DNA of 64,000 bases, taken from the NCBI GenBank assembly GCA_034509425.1, contig JAVTVJ010001200.1, positions 248,001 through 312,000 of the forward strand. Reading direction: 5' to 3'. Positions 1-11,174 of this stretch are shown here, one piece after another. Origin of the DNA: Eopsaltria australis (taxonomy: Eukaryota > Chordata > Aves > Passeriformes > Petroicidae). A model generated the notes under the pieces. It was not told the DNA's origin. It ran no database searches and saw only the letters and a program-made list of their open reading frames with translations. Both the position numbers and the translations under genes were made by a program. Positions within the stretch are counted from its first letter, which is position 1. Each line of letters starts with the position of its first letter.

Positions 1-128
1 CCTGAGTGTCGAACTCCTTGGCACAGCCGTCCCAGTAGCAGTTGGTCTCATACACAGCCTCACACTCGGGCTTCCCATCCTCCTTCTCCAGCTCTTCCCG
101 GACATCCAGCATGCCCAGCAAGGGGTCC
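1..128 (-). CDS. GLI1: GLI1 coding exon 6, truncated by the window edge
   Basis: Begins after CCCCCAG with [20 protein letters not shown] and continues into zinc finger 1 (Cys-x4-Cys in NCYWDGC). The exon is still open at base 1. Confidence 0.93.
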
Positions 129-1894
129 TGGGGGAGCACGGGCAGGTGAGCGCCCAGGTACGACCCCACAGGATGGTGCTGGGAGTGTGGAGATGTGAGG
201 GGGGGTCTCATGGCCTGGGATGTACCTGGGTGCCCGTGGATGCTGGGCTGGAGATGTCACCCTCAGATCGCTCCTCTGGGAATTTGGCACTCAGGGGGCT
301 GCTCAGGCTCCACTCCAGCTTCAGCTGCTGCCGGGGTAGGGCAAGCAGGAAGCAGTCAGGGTGGAGATGGCGACGGGAACACGGCTTACATGGATATGTA
401 TCCCATGGATCCCCTCTCACACGGATCCCATCCCACACAGATCCCATCCCACACAGATCCCATCTCACACGGATCCCATCTCACACGGATCCCATCCCAC
501 AGAGATCTCATCTCACACGGATCCCATCTCACACGGATCCCATCTCACACAGATCCCATCCCACACAGATCCCATCTCACACAGAGCCCATCTCACACAG
601 ATCCCATCTCACACAGATCCCCTCTCACACGGATCCCATCTCACACAGATCCCCTCTCACACGGATCCCATCCCACAGAGATCCCATCTCACATGGATCC
701 CATCTCACACAGATCTCTCACACAGATCCCATCTCACACAGATCCCATCCCACAGAGATCTCATCTCACACAGATCTCATCTCACACAGATCCCATCTCA
801 CATGGATCCCATCTCACACAGATCCCCTCTCACACAAATCCCCACTCCCATCCCACAGATCCCCACCTCACACGGATGCCCCCATACCTGGCAGTGTTTG
901 AGGGCCCCACGAGCAGGTGGGTGGTGCAGGAGCCCAGGGCGCGTGGGCATCTCATGGGAGCTGCAAGGTGGGGGGGGAGGCGTGTACAGGTGGCCTTGGC
1001 CCTTCTGCTGCCCAGGTGGACTCTGGTACCCCAGGGACGGGCTGCGGAGAGCAGAGGGACGAGCGGGTGACACCGTCAGGAGATGGGATTGGGGTCTGCA
1101 GAGCCAGGGATCCCAACCATCCCACCCATCCCGGCTCTCCCAGAGCTCCCCAAGGTGGGAATGGGCACTCAGCTCCCAGCCAGGCTCCCACCTGCCAGGG
1201 GGCTGAGGGCAGGTGCCCACCTGATGGTGCTGATGGAGAGGTGCCCGTAGGAGCCGCCGGCGGAGGCGCAGCGGGAGTTGATGAAGGCGACGAGGGAGTT
1301 GGGAGAGGTGCGGATCACGGTCTGCAGGTCGATGCTGGAGTCGGACAGGGGGGAGATGGACAGTGCCCGCTTCTTGCCCAGCTTTCCCGCGCCGCGGGGT
1401 GTGGAGAACCGGGAGCCTGGGAGGGCAGAGCAGGGGGCACTGCCCTCAGCATGATCCCGGGGGGCTGGAGACACCCCAAGGGCACACACCTGGTGTTTGG
1501 AGGCAGGAGGAGTGCCCCTAGAGTGCCAGTTCGCTTGGGATTTAGAACAGGGGAGATGCTTAACTCATCTAGGGAACGCCCCCTGCCCCATGGCTCCCCA
1601 AAACCGGGGACTCACCGTCACCAGGGTGTTCAGCTCCTGGTGCCAGCCCATACCCACGGTGTCCAGGCTGATGGCACACGGGGTAATCAAGTCCTGGAGG
1701 AGGGAGGACAGGTGAGATGGGTGTGGGAGAGGGACCCCCAGAGCACCCCTGACCTTGGGGGATGAATCCTGAGCCTGGAACCCCCACCATGACCCACCTG
1801 GTGGTCCCGGGGCGGCGGGGGCTGGTCCGTGGGGTGGGTGCAGGCAGCAGTGCTCGCTGTAGCCGGCGGCCGGGGGTCCCGCGGGGTCGAACAT
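1..1894 (-). CDS. GLI1: GLI1, 5' coding part (partial; runs off left edge)
   Basis: Zinc-finger transcription factor that executes Hedgehog signalling in the nucleus. Six coding exons read on the minus strand: 1798-1894 (ATG at 1894), 1616-1693, 1221-1416, 888-960, 226-324 (or 327), and 1-128. All internal boundaries have AG/GT sites and the phases join without a stop, giving about 223 residues. Recognisable family signatures are the N-terminus MFDPAGPP...CCLHP, the block [14 protein letters not shown] with [19 protein letters not shown], the SUFU-binding SYGHLSI, and [16 protein letters not shown] followed by the start of zinc finger 1 ([17 protein letters not shown]). The five-finger DNA-binding domain and C-terminal activation domain lie outside the window. 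The gene lies head-away from INHBE, as in mammals. GLI2 and GLI3 share some of these blocks, but the N-terminus and the INHBE/INHBC synteny favour GLI1. Confidence 0.95.
226..327 (-). CDS. GLI1: GLI1 coding exon 5
   Basis: Encodes [20 protein letters not shown] and on to [13 protein letters not shown], matching the mammalian QLKSEL...EGDMSSPNSTGIQ segment. The acceptor is a tandem CAGCAG, so the exon starts at 327 or 324 (plus or minus one Gln). Donor GTACAT at 225. Confidence 0.88.
400..876. repeat. 16-bp minisatellite in a GLI1 intron
   Basis: About 29 imperfect copies of a 16-bp unit, cccatctcacacagat, with cacaca/cacacg and ccatcc/ccatct variants. It fills most of the intron between GLI1 exons 4 and 5. 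Because 16 is not a multiple of 3, all three forward frames stay open and produce a 48-base amino-acid period; these open frames are not genes. Confidence 0.95.
888..960 (-). CDS. GLI1: GLI1 coding exon 4
   Basis: 73 bases between acceptor TTGCAG (962-961) and donor GTATGG (887). Encodes [20 protein letters not shown] and ends in KHCQ. It is shorter and less conserved than the matching mammalian stretch, but phase and ends fit exactly. Confidence 0.8.
1221..1416 (-). CDS. GLI1: GLI1 coding exon 3 (SUFU-binding region)
   Basis: 196 bases. Encodes [20 protein letters not shown], then the [18 protein letters not shown] block, and ends in [17 protein letters not shown] is the established SUFU contact motif of GLI proteins. 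Acceptor CCCAG at 1418-1417, donor GTGGGC at 1220. Confidence 0.93.
1616..1693 (-). CDS. GLI1: GLI1 coding exon 2
   Basis: 78 bases, entered in phase 1 and left in phase 1. The encoded [20 protein letters not shown] resembles the ...FCHQ...YGPA segment of mammalian GLI1. The acceptor is CTCCAG and the donor GTGAGT. A different open frame also crosses this exon, but only this one joins correctly to the next exon. Confidence 0.8.
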
Positions 1895-1984
1895 ATCGCG
1901 GTGGGGCCCGGGGGTGTCTCAGGGGCACATCGAGGTGGCGGCGGGGCCCGGGGGGCTGCGGGGCCCGGGGGGATGCGCGGGGAC
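1798..1984 (-). CDS. GLI1: GLI1 first coding exon (with 5' UTR portion)
   Basis: The acceptor is a C-rich tract ending CCCCAG at 1985. The 5' UTR part is 1895-1984 and the ATG is at 1894. The 97 coding bases give [20 protein letters not shown] and onward, then a phase-1 donor GTGGGT at 1797. The start is chosen because it aligns with the known GLI1 N-terminus; an upstream noncoding exon must exist. Confidence 0.85.
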
Positions 1985-2016
1985 CTGGGGAGGGGGGGGA
2001 AAATAGGTTGAGTTTG

Positions 2017-2033
2017 GCCGCCAGGGGGCGCCG
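2017..2033 (+). promoter_or_regulatory. CTCF-like motif upstream of the GLI1 first coding exon
   Basis: gccgccagggggcgccg fits the CCAnnAGGGGGCGC core of CTCF sites well. It lies just upstream (in gene orientation) of the first coding exon's acceptor. Inferred from motif only. Confidence 0.5.
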
Positions 2034-2091
2034 CCGCACGCGGGACAATCCCCCACTAACCCGGGACTGGTTTTAAACTAAAACAGGGGAG

Positions 2092-2332
2092 ATTTGGGGA
2101 TATTGGGATGAAATTCCTCCCTGTGAGGGTGGGGAGGTCCTGACACAGGTTTCCCAGCGAAGCTGTGGCTGCCCCTGGATCCCTGGAAGTGTCCAAGGCC
2201 AGGTTGGATGGGGCTTGGAGCAGCCTGAGATGGTGGAAGGTGTCCCTGCCTACGGTGAGGGGGTGGAACGTGACTTCAAGGTTCCTTCCAACCCAAACCA
2301 TTCCGGGATTCTGGGATTCTATGAAATGGAAA
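2092..2332 (+). mobile_element. CR1 LINE 3' end fragment
   Basis: Sense-orientation CR1 tail. It contains the gaaattcctccctgtgag, ctggaagtgtccaaggcc and ccttccaacccaaaccattc blocks and ends near attctgggattctatga, the avian CR1 3' terminal octamer region. Confidence 0.9.
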
Positions 2333-2339
2333 AGCGAGG

Positions 2340-3660
2340 CACAGCCGGAACTATTCCTGGGCCAAGGACCAAAGCTGGCTCCCTACTCCTCCCTTCCCAG
2401 GGATTCTCCAGCATCTGCAGGTCCCACCCAGCCCTGCCCTGCCCGTGGGTCCCCACCCTGCCCGCGGGTCCCCACCCTGCCCTGTCCCACCCACGCATCG
2501 CGCCCCTGCCACGGGGCTCAGCCCAGCCCACCGTGGATCCAGCCTGTGGGGTCCTGCCCTGAGCCCGGTCCCGCCCCCAGCCAGGGCCACCATTCTGCCC
2601 CCAATCCATCCCAACCCTGTGGTCACCACCCTGTCCCCCAGCTCCATTCCCACTCACGGTCCCTGTCCTGCCCCCCAACTCCATCTTCACCCAGGGCCAC
2701 CATCCTGCGCCCATCCATTCCCACCCCCACGGTCCCTGCCCTTCCCCAAGACCCCCGAGTGCTGACATGAAGGAGAGGAGCAGGAGAAGCCACCACGGGA
2801 CGAGGCAGATGTGGGTGGCGCTGGGAACAAGGGGCTCCTGCCCCCTCAGCTTCCCCCTTTGAGACGCGGGGAATTGCCCCAAACAAGGGGTCTGGGGGAG
2901 TGGGAGCCCCTCACCCCGCTGGGAAAAGTGCTGGGTTGCGTTTGGAGCGGGGGGGGGCGAGGGGGGCAGCAATTCTTCCGCATGAGTTGCCCCTTTGAAA
3001 GCTCGTCTAGGGGCTTTGTGAGAGTGTCAGGCAGGAAGAATGGAGGGGGGGGCAGCGGGGCAGGCAGAGGGGAGGGGGCTGCCCAGGAAGGTGGTGGAAC
3101 TGGGGGGGAAAGGGGAAAGAGAGATGAGGAGGGAACGGGGGGCAGGGGGCAGAGAAGGGGGCTCTCACCTGCCCCCTGGGCCTGGGCCTCGCAGCAGAGT
3201 TTGGGGATTAGCCCTGGGGAGATCTCCCACCTGCCCTCACCCTGCCGGGGCTAACGAGGTTTGCGAGCCCCTTCCCGAAAGTTTGTGGGGTTGTGGGGTG
3301 ACCCCAGCCCCCCCAGCCCTCTGTGCACGCGTGTGTGCACACACCAACACACACAGGGATGCATGACCTGACCCAGCAGGGAGGTGCACACGCACCTGGG
3401 AGGTGATGGGGGCTGGGGTTCAGCAAACCCCCACCTCCCCCTCCCCACAACCACCACCTGAGACCTCCGGTTGCCCTGGCGACCATCAGCCCTGTCCCCC
3501 TGTTCTGCACAGCTCTGGAGCACAGGTTCACACACCTGCAGAGCGACCACCTCGTGTAGCGACACGGCACCTGTGTGACACCCGTGTGACACCCGTGTGA
3601 CACCAGCACCCCCAGAGGAGCACACACAGAGCTCTGCGTGCACAGGTAAACACGCATGGC
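2340..3660. other. GLI1 upstream spacer, no gene seen
   Basis: Strongly C-rich on this strand from 2400-2760 (degenerate CCCACCCTGCCC-type repetition), G-rich from 2900-3180, then CACAC/GTGTGACACC-type simple sequence near 3330-3650. Open frames here are composition artefacts. Confidence 0.6.
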
Positions 3661-3667
3661 ACACACA

Positions 3668-3795
3668 GAGTCACAGGATGGGCTGGCAGGGATCTTGAAG
3701 CTCATCCTGCTCCACGAGCAGGGACACCTTCCACTAGTCCAGGTTGCTCCAAGCCCTGTCCAAACTGGCCTGGAACACTTCCAGGGCTTCCACAC
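3668..3795 (-). mobile_element. CR1 tail fragment
   Basis: Antisense CR1 sequence: cagggatcttgaagctcatc, ccttccactagtccaggttgct, then the ggaacacttccaggg block. It is truncated soon after. Confidence 0.75.
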
Positions 3796-4299
3796 TTGTG
3801 CCCAGCGTGTCACCGCACACGGGGAACACACAGGTATGGCACAGGTCACACCGTCCCCACCTCAGCACCTCCATAATTTTCACACCACCTCCCTGCCCGG
3901 GGCTGTGTCCTCCTTTTTCCCTCTCCAGCACCCCCTGGGCCAGTTCTGGAGGGCTCTGGCCCCCGGCTCCACCGAGGTGCAGCAGGAGCATGAGGCAGCG
4001 CTGGGCACAGGTGGGAAGGGGTTTGATGAGCAGAGCCAGCCTGGCAAGGTGGGCGCCAGGTGGGTGCCAGGTGGCATTTCCCCAGTCCCCCACATCCCAC
4101 CTTAGAGCACCAGCACACAAGGGGCGGCTACACGACACCAAAAACACCCCCCAAACCACCGGTCACAGCCACAGGATGCTCCCCCCAACCCATAGGGTCC
4201 GCAGGGGCTCCCCAAACCCCGGTGGCCCCCCGAGCCGAGGAGGCTGGATGGGGCCGGGAGCGCTGGGAGCCAATGGGAAGCAATGGGAAGCAACGGGAA

Positions 4300-4640
4300 G
4301 CAATGGGAACCATCCGGCGTCTCGCCCACCGCCGCGCTCGCCTCCCCCGCCGGCCGCACACCGCCGCGGCCCACCCAAGTCGCAGCCTTTGGGCATAAAT
4401 TTGAGAGCCAGGCGCAGGCGGGATGAGGGGAATCTTCCCTCGCTCTCCTCCTGCCAAGAAACTCAAACTGAAACACATTCCTGCTCCTCTCTGCCAAGAA
4501 AACCAGGAGCGCAGCCAGCGGCGGGAGCTCTCGGAGCAGGGCTGGCTCCAGACGCCGAAACGCGGCGCGGGAGGGGGTCAGGGCTGGCCGCCCCCCTCCC
4601 CCCCAGCTCCTCGCCTTTTATTTCCTGCAAACACATCTAA
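4300..4640 (-). promoter_or_regulatory. GLI1: Candidate GLI1 promoter / noncoding first exon region
   Basis: On the minus strand an AATAAAAGG TATA-like box (4614-4623) is followed by a CpG-rich stretch and a TTGGGTGGGCC sequence near 4370-4385, one mismatch from the GLI response element TGGGTGGTC. GLI1 is known to be autoregulated and to have a noncoding first exon a few kb upstream of the coding start. No donor can be singled out, so this is a suggestion only. Confidence 0.3.
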
Positions 4641-4914
4641 AATCTGTCATCTGGCTCCAGTTTCCTGAGGACACTGGGGAACGGGGCCGGGGGGAGAGGG
4701 AAGAAGATGGAGGAGAAGGCAGAGAGAGAAAAGGGGTCGGAGGGAGATTATGGGGTGGGTGGGACGCCGGGATGGTGACACCGAGGGGTGGTGGCGGCAG
4801 AGAGACCCCAACAGCATTGGGTGGTGGAGCTGAGATGGGGGAAAGGTGGCAGACAGACGTGGGCACTCCCGGCTCTGGGAGACCAGAAGAAGAGGAGGAC
4901 ACGGCTGCAATCCC

Positions 4915-5145
4915 CTATCCCACCTCCCTAAAATGGGGCAGACCCCCACCCCAGCACCCCACGATGGGGCAGGTCCCCACACCACCACTATGGGGCTGCT
5001 CCCCACCCCAGTTTCCCCTGATGGGACAGACCCCAGCACCCCACGACCGGGCAGACCCCGACCCCAGCTCCCTACCACCCCCTGGACGGGGAAAACCCCT
5101 ACTCCAGCACCCCACGACCGGGCAGACCCCCACTCCAGCTCCCGT
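4915..5145. repeat. Degenerate ~29-bp tandem repeat
   Basis: Repeated ccccagcaccccacga followed by ccgggcagacccc or tggggcag variants, about eight decayed copies. Confidence 0.7.
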
Positions 5146-6003
5146 GTGCACCGGGAACGCCCCCGATCCCCCCAGCCCGCAGCGATGGGTGCAGGCTGGG
5201 TGCAGCAGTGGGTGCAGCAGGGCGGCTCCCACCCAGCCCAACCCAGCCCAGCCCCCGGGGGTGACGGGGGGTCCCTGTGCCCCCAGCCCCGGCAGGGTTA
5301 ACCGCTCCGGAGCCCCACTGTGGAGGAATGTGATGTCAGGGCTGGATTAGCCCCCGCGATCCCACAGCCCGGCCGCGCTGAGCTGTGTGTGGCACAATCC
5401 ATCACCCGCCGGCACAGCCCCCGGCGTGGGGGGCCGGGGGGGCTCGGGGGGGGCTGCGTGCGTGGGGCAGCCGCGCTGCTGTCAGCGCCTGTGTGAACAC
5501 ACGTGTTCTCTGCGTGTTTGCATGTGCGCGTGGGGATTTGGGGTTGGGTGGGAGTGGTTTTTTTTGGGGACAACGTCGGGGTGGTGACACCGGTGGGTGC
5601 TGGGAGCAGAGATACTCCAAAATCGAGGGGTGGTGGGGGCTGGGATGCTGGGAAGGAGGGAGAGGGACAGATGTAAGCACTGACAGCCCTGGGAATGTTT
5701 GGACACAGGGATGTGTGTCCGTGTGCTCGTGTCTACACACGTGTGGGATGTGCACATGTGGGAAGCTACAGCACCTGATGGGGTGCCCGGGTCACCCCAA
5801 ATCCTCACTCACGGAGGAGCAAGGGAGGGCCAGAGCAGAGAGAACAGGCAGAGAGAGGGAAGGGTGCGGTGGTGCGACAGGGGCCAGGGTGGGGACACAC
5901 CCCAGAAGACCCCTCTGCACCCTTTTATCGGGAGAGTCAGGGTCAGTGCTGGGGTAGGCAAACCCCTGAGCCCACCATGGGCACCTCAAGAGACCCCAGC
6001 CCA

Positions 6004-6046
6004 CCCAACCCTAACCCCAACCCTAACCCCGATCCTAACCCTGGGC
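6004..6046. repeat. Short interstitial telomere-like repeat
   Basis: Degenerate (CCCTAA)n: accctaaccccaaccctaac continuing to cgatcctaaccct, about six units with single-base insertions. Confidence 0.7.
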
Positions 6047-7540
6047 TGCAAGTCCCCTGGCTGGCAGGGATGTGCCAGGAGCCAACGCTCCCTTGTGCCA
6101 GCAGCAGTCCAGGAGGGGCCATGGGGACACATCCCAGCTGCTGGCCAGGGCAGGGGATCCGGCAGGGTCACCCCGATCCTCCCTTGTGCTGCACAGCCAC
6201 AGCAAAGACCTGGAGATTCCCCGTGGAACAAACACCTTTTCCCTACCCTAGGAGCCCAGCCTGAGCTGGGAACTGCTTCCCCTGACCCCACATCTTTCTG
6301 GACTCTGCCTCCAGCAGAAGCGACGTGTGGAACCCCTGCCCGCCGCCCCCGACACCCCCCCCCCCGCCCCGGTTAGGCCGGGCTTTAGGGCCAGCCCCAG
6401 CCCCTCCGCATGGGGCAGCTAATCTGCCCGGGACCGCGGCTCCACAAAGCGCATCGCTTCAGGTTCAGGGGGTCTGAAAGGGGACGACTCAGGGTCATGA
6501 TCCCATGCTGGTGGGGGCTGCCAAGCTCGTTCCAAGGTGGTCCCTGGCCTGGAAAAGCTGAGGCAGGGAAGAACCAGCTTAACACTGGGGACAGGGGACG
6601 TTAATGCTGGTGTGGAGGGAAAGGTGCAGGCACATCACTGCCAGGACAGACTTGGGACATCCCCCACCCCATCCTCCCTCTCCCAGCCCTGTCACGCATC
6701 CTCATTCCCCACCCAATCCCAAAATTCTTCTCTGCCCTTTGCACCACTCCCAGGGAGGATCAGAAATCCCTCCCCAGCCCACTCACCCCTCCAGGTGTCC
6801 CCCAGCACCCCAATGCCACATCTCAGGGGGCAAAACCATCTACCCCTCTCTCCCACGTGCACCCACACCCACCCAGGGCCGTGCACTGACACGTCCCTGG
6901 ACGTGTTAACACACGCTGACACACGTGTGCTCCGGGGAAGGAAAGCCAGGCAGCCTGGTCCCGCGTATCCAGGGCAGGGATAACCCACGGAGAGGGGCTG
7001 CAGACTCCCTGGAAAGCTGGGATTCTCACCCTCCACCACAGCAGAGCTGCTCAGGAAGCCGTGGCAGGCCAGGCAGGGGTGGGGGGGCTCCATAGGTGGT
7101 CCTTGGGCAGGCGGGCGACCCTCGCTGTGCGTTGTTTGCTTTGGCCCCCAGCACACGCTGCTACCCCCCAAATCACTCCCCTAAAGCCACTTCCCCAGCC
7201 CTCACCTTCCCCAGGCTGGAGGGTGGGTGGGGGCAAGGTTTTGGGGTGGAGGTGAGGGGGGCACACACATGGCAGCAGCTGCTGTGAGGAATTTTTATGC
7301 TTCCCTCTTCCTCCCCGGCGCTGGAGGGAAGCAACAACATGGAACATGTGGGACCCATAAAAGCCCAGCTCTGAGTCACGGCTGTGGGAGCCCCTGGCAG
7401 GCACCACTCCTTCCCATGGCATCAAGCATCGTCCCATCCCAGCATGGGAGGGCTGGGGACATCCTGGACATCCTGCCATCCCGAGGGATCAAAGGTCAGA
7501 CACGGCAAGCAACGAAATCCGTCATCCCACAGCAGTCAGG

Positions 7541-7668
7541 GGACTGACACCGAGCCTGTTCCTACCCCAACAGGACTGACACCGAGTCTGTTCCTACCCC
7601 AACAGGACTGACACCGAGCCTGTTCCTACCCCAACAGGACTGACACCGAGCCTGTTCCTACCCCAACA
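7541..7668. repeat. 32-bp tandem repeat, four near-perfect copies
   Basis: Unit begins ggactgacaccgagcctg and ends taccccaaca. Exactly four units of 32 bp with one variable base (gagcctg/gagtctg), suggesting recent expansion. Confidence 0.95.
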
Positions 7669-8507
7669 ACTCCATCCTGCAGGAGTCCTCCGAGGGTGGG
7701 AAGAGGAGGTTGTGCAGGGACTTTGGCACCCGCTAAAGGATGGGATATAAAACAGGAATCCTGTTAATCTGTGGAATTGCCTTTGGCGTGACATGCTGAG
7801 CACGGAGCACCATGGGGGATTTAGGGAGCTTCTTGGGGCAGGAGACCCCTCTGTCTGCTGAGAGGTGGCTGGGTGAACGTCCTCAGGCTGTTCCCAAAAT
7901 CCCCAGCCATTCTTTGCCTGCCAGGATACATTGTCACTCCTGAAGTTTCGGCCATGAGTGGTGGTGGTGGCTTGTTCCTTGGCTGGAGACCTGCTCTGTC
8001 CCCACACAGCAACTCCATCCTCTTGAGGATGTCCTCTGCCACCCCAGGGCCACCAGCCAGAGCTCTGCTCCCCTAAATCCTGGCCTGGAGCTGGACATTG
8101 GAGTTCTAACATCTGGAAACATCCCCCCAACCTCACCCTGGAAGCAGCAGAGCTGAAACCTGATTCTGTTTTCCCACTTGTTCCCACTCTGAGGCAGCTC
8201 CTTCATTTTATTTTATCAGCTGTTCACCTTGTCCTGCAGCTTCCCAAGGGTTTGGATGTGCTGTAAGGATTGGGCACCTGTGGGAACCCTCAGCCTCACG
8301 ATGGACCAGGCCATCCAACCCCAAAAACCCCACCGTGCGCCTGGGAGTGGCATCCAAACATTTCTTGAAGTGTGGACACGTGAACACATGCACGGTGTGT
8401 ACAGGAGGACAGCGGTGCAGGTGTGAGGACACGTGTGCAGCAGGTTGGGAGGGAGGGAAGAGCACTGCTGCCCCAGGATAATGGGTTGGCACCACGGCTG
8501 GAGCTGC

Positions 8508-8922
8508 GGGATGTCCCCAAAAACATCCCAGGTGCACAGGGTGAAGGATGAGATGTCACTAAAACCATCCCAGTTGCACTGGATGAATGGTGGGATGTCC
8601 CCAAAACCATCCCAGGTGCACTGGGTGAAGGGTGGGATGTCCCCAAAAACATCCCAGGTGCACTGGGCGAAGGGTGGGATGTCCCCAAAAACATCCCAGG
8701 TGCACTGGATGAAGGGTGGGATGTCCCCAAAAACATCCCAGTTCCATGGGGTGAAGGGTGGGATGTCCCCAACAGGGTCCCAGTTCCACTGGGTGAAGGG
8801 TGGGATGTCCCCAACAGGGTCCCAGTTCCACTGGGTGAAGGGTGGGATGTCCCCAACAGGGTCCCAGTTCCATGGGGTGAAGGGTGGGATGTCACCCAGA
8901 GCATCCCAGCTCCACAGGGTGA
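8508..8922. repeat. 42-bp minisatellite
   Basis: About ten copies of a 42-bp unit starting gggatgtccccaaaaacatc and ending gggtgaagggt. 42 is a multiple of three, so one frame on each strand reads as a 14-residue repeat; no gene context supports coding. Confidence 0.95.
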
Positions 8923-8950
8923 CGCACCCTCGTCTTCCAGCCCACTGGCC

Positions 8951-9190
8951 CTTGGAATCATGGAATCATTAAGGCCTCCAAGAAAAGCCCTCCAAGATCG
9001 TCAAGTCCAACCATGAACCCAGCACTGACACGGCAACCACCAACCCACGTCCCCAAGTGCCACATCCGCGTGATTTTTGAACAATTTCAGGGATGGTCAC
9101 TCCACCACTGCCCTGGGCAGCCTGTGCCAGTGCCTGACCACCCTTGCGGTGAAGGAATTTTCCCTAATATCCAATCTAAACCTCCCGTGG
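8951..9190 (-). mobile_element. CR1 tail fragment
   Basis: Antisense CR1 starting at ggaatcatggaatcattaag. It runs through tcaagtccaaccatgaaccc, ggatggtcactccaccactg and ttttccctaatatccaatct, a recognised avian CR1 subfamily tail. Confidence 0.9.
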
Positions 9191-10390
9191 TGCCACTTCC
9201 CAGCTTCTGGGCAGCGAGGCACGGGTCCCACCCGGAGCCTGAGCTCCACAGCCGCCTCTCCCCAGGCTGTCCCGCCCGGCCGGCGCGTCACAAGGTGTCC
9301 GTGCTGACTCACTCCGGGATGGAAACTTCCCTACTCCAGGGAGATCCTCGCAGCTCAGCCAGCTCCAGCACGGAGTTTATTCCACCACCTCCCACCAGAC
9401 CAGCCCTGGGGGCCCGGAGACGCTCGGCTCCCAACCTGCCCTTGGTTTTGGGATGGAAAAGACCCTGGAATATGGGGGAGATGAGGATCCCTCCAAGCAA
9501 GCATGCCCTGTCCCGCGTGGAGGCAGCCTCTGCCTCAGCTGGATGCAGCAGGAAAACTGGAAAGCTTTCCTAGGTCTGAATTTCTGAAGAAGAAACTTCA
9601 TCCAGCTGCTTCCTCCTCCCTTCCCCCAAAACCCAGTGCCCACCCGCATCCATCAGCTCAGGTTTGGCACACACAGAAGAGCAGGAGGAAACTCATGGGA
9701 TCAGGGTGTTCAGCAGCATCTGCCAGGTCCCTAAATCGCTTCCAGGGCTGGGAGTAGGACCCCAGCTGTGACTGGAGTATCCAGTAGTTTCCCAGTCCCC
9801 AAACACAGCATTGGAATGCCACAGCCATTCCTCAGCCGCCTTCTCTCTGTCCTCACCATCCTCCCAGGAGAGGCTGCAGCCCCCAGACTGCCACCGCCGT
9901 GCTGGGTGTCCCCCAAATTCCACAGCCATCCCTCATCTCCATCCTCTCCATTCCCAGCCTCTTGGGAGAGGTGCAGCCCCCACGCCGTCACCGCAGCGCC
10001 GAGTGCCATCACAGGGCCTGGCAGGACATCAGGGGGCTGGGAGCACCCATTATCCCCGCGCCAACCCCTCGGAGCCGTGCCAGGGCCCCGGGAACAGCGG
10101 GTGCTGCCGGTGGGGTCCATCCGGCCGCTCCGGCCCTGGGGCCACCCCCGTGCCCTGCCAAGGCTCTTGGGTGCGGAGGCCCACGAGGAAGGTGCCGGAG
10201 CACTGCGGACACCCCGGCCGGTGGGACACGAGGCTCAGGGTGGCCAGAGGCTGGCAGGGTGGGTGGCACAGCTGGCACAGCCCCCCAGGACAGTCCTGTG
10301 GCTGCTGCGTCACCGCGGCCGGGACGGCAACTTTCACTCGGTTGCTGCTCCCAGCCCAACATCCCCAATCCAGGCAGAGCCGGCAGCACC
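9191..10390. other. GLI1-INHBE spacer, no gene seen
   Basis: Single-copy-looking moderately GC-rich DNA. Long open frames on both strands from about 9800 onward lack splice or homology support and reflect GC-rich composition. Confidence 0.5.
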
Positions 10391-10399
10391 CAGTAGCAC

Positions 10400-11170
10400 C
10401 CAGTAGCACTCAGCAGTCCCCAGTAGCCCCCAGCCCCGAACCAGCCTCCCTTCCGCGGGCTGCGAGCGGCTCCACCGGCCCGGTGCGGCCGTCCCAGCCC
10501 ACCCACACACCGACCCACCCTCCCACCCACCGGGCGCTCAATGCGCGGCGGGAGCGTGCGGGCGTGGGCGGGAGCACGAGGGGACGTGACGGGGCACGCG
10601 TGGGGCCGATCCCCTCTGCCCGCCCCGCGTGGCCGGTCCCCCCACGCCGGGAGCCCCGGTGGAAGTCCCGGTCCCCTCGCGGAGCCCACGGGACGGCCCG
10701 CAGAGGGATCGGCGCCATCCCGGGACCGAAGATCCCGGCGGCCCGGACCCGCCCGACGGCTCCTACCTCCGGGGGGGCTCCGAGCGGCCCCGGGCGGGGC
10801 GGCGGCTCCGGCGGCTCCGCGTCCCCCGTTCCCCCGGTGGCGGCGGCGGCGGTTCGGTCTGGGAGAGAAGCGGCACATCCAGGGGGGACGGCGGCGGCCG
10901 GGATGGGGCGGGACGGGACGGGACGGGACGGCGCCCCCCGCACTCCCCCGGCCCGCCCCGGGCGCCCGGAGTAAGTTACCGGAGCCCCGCGGGGGCGGCG
11001 GATCCCGGCGGGTCCCGCTCCGCCAACTGCGGCGGCGGCGGCGCCGATCGCGCTCGGGACGGAGACCCCGGCCGGGAGCGGCGGCCCCGAAAACCCGGGA
11101 TGGATCCGGGACACGCACGGCCCCGCGCCCGCGCGCACCCCCCCACGCGCGCACCGGTCCCGCTCGCTCA
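10400..11170. promoter_or_regulatory. CpG island, no assigned gene
   Basis: Dense CpG with multiple ggggcgg/ccgcccc GC boxes. On the minus strand a GTAACT donor-like sequence follows ggggctccg near 10982, and GTAGGA follows ccggag near 10769. It could be a distal GLI1 noncoding first exon or an unassigned transcript start; nothing coding is identifiable. Confidence 0.45.
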
Positions 11171-11174
11171 CGGC

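Noticed and set aside
1569..2048. Alternative GLI1 first-exon frame starting MSRVRRRPLAAKLN
   Set aside because: It reads through the C-rich splice acceptor at 1985 in a different frame; the MFDPAG start aligns with the known GLI1 N-terminus and splices in phase.
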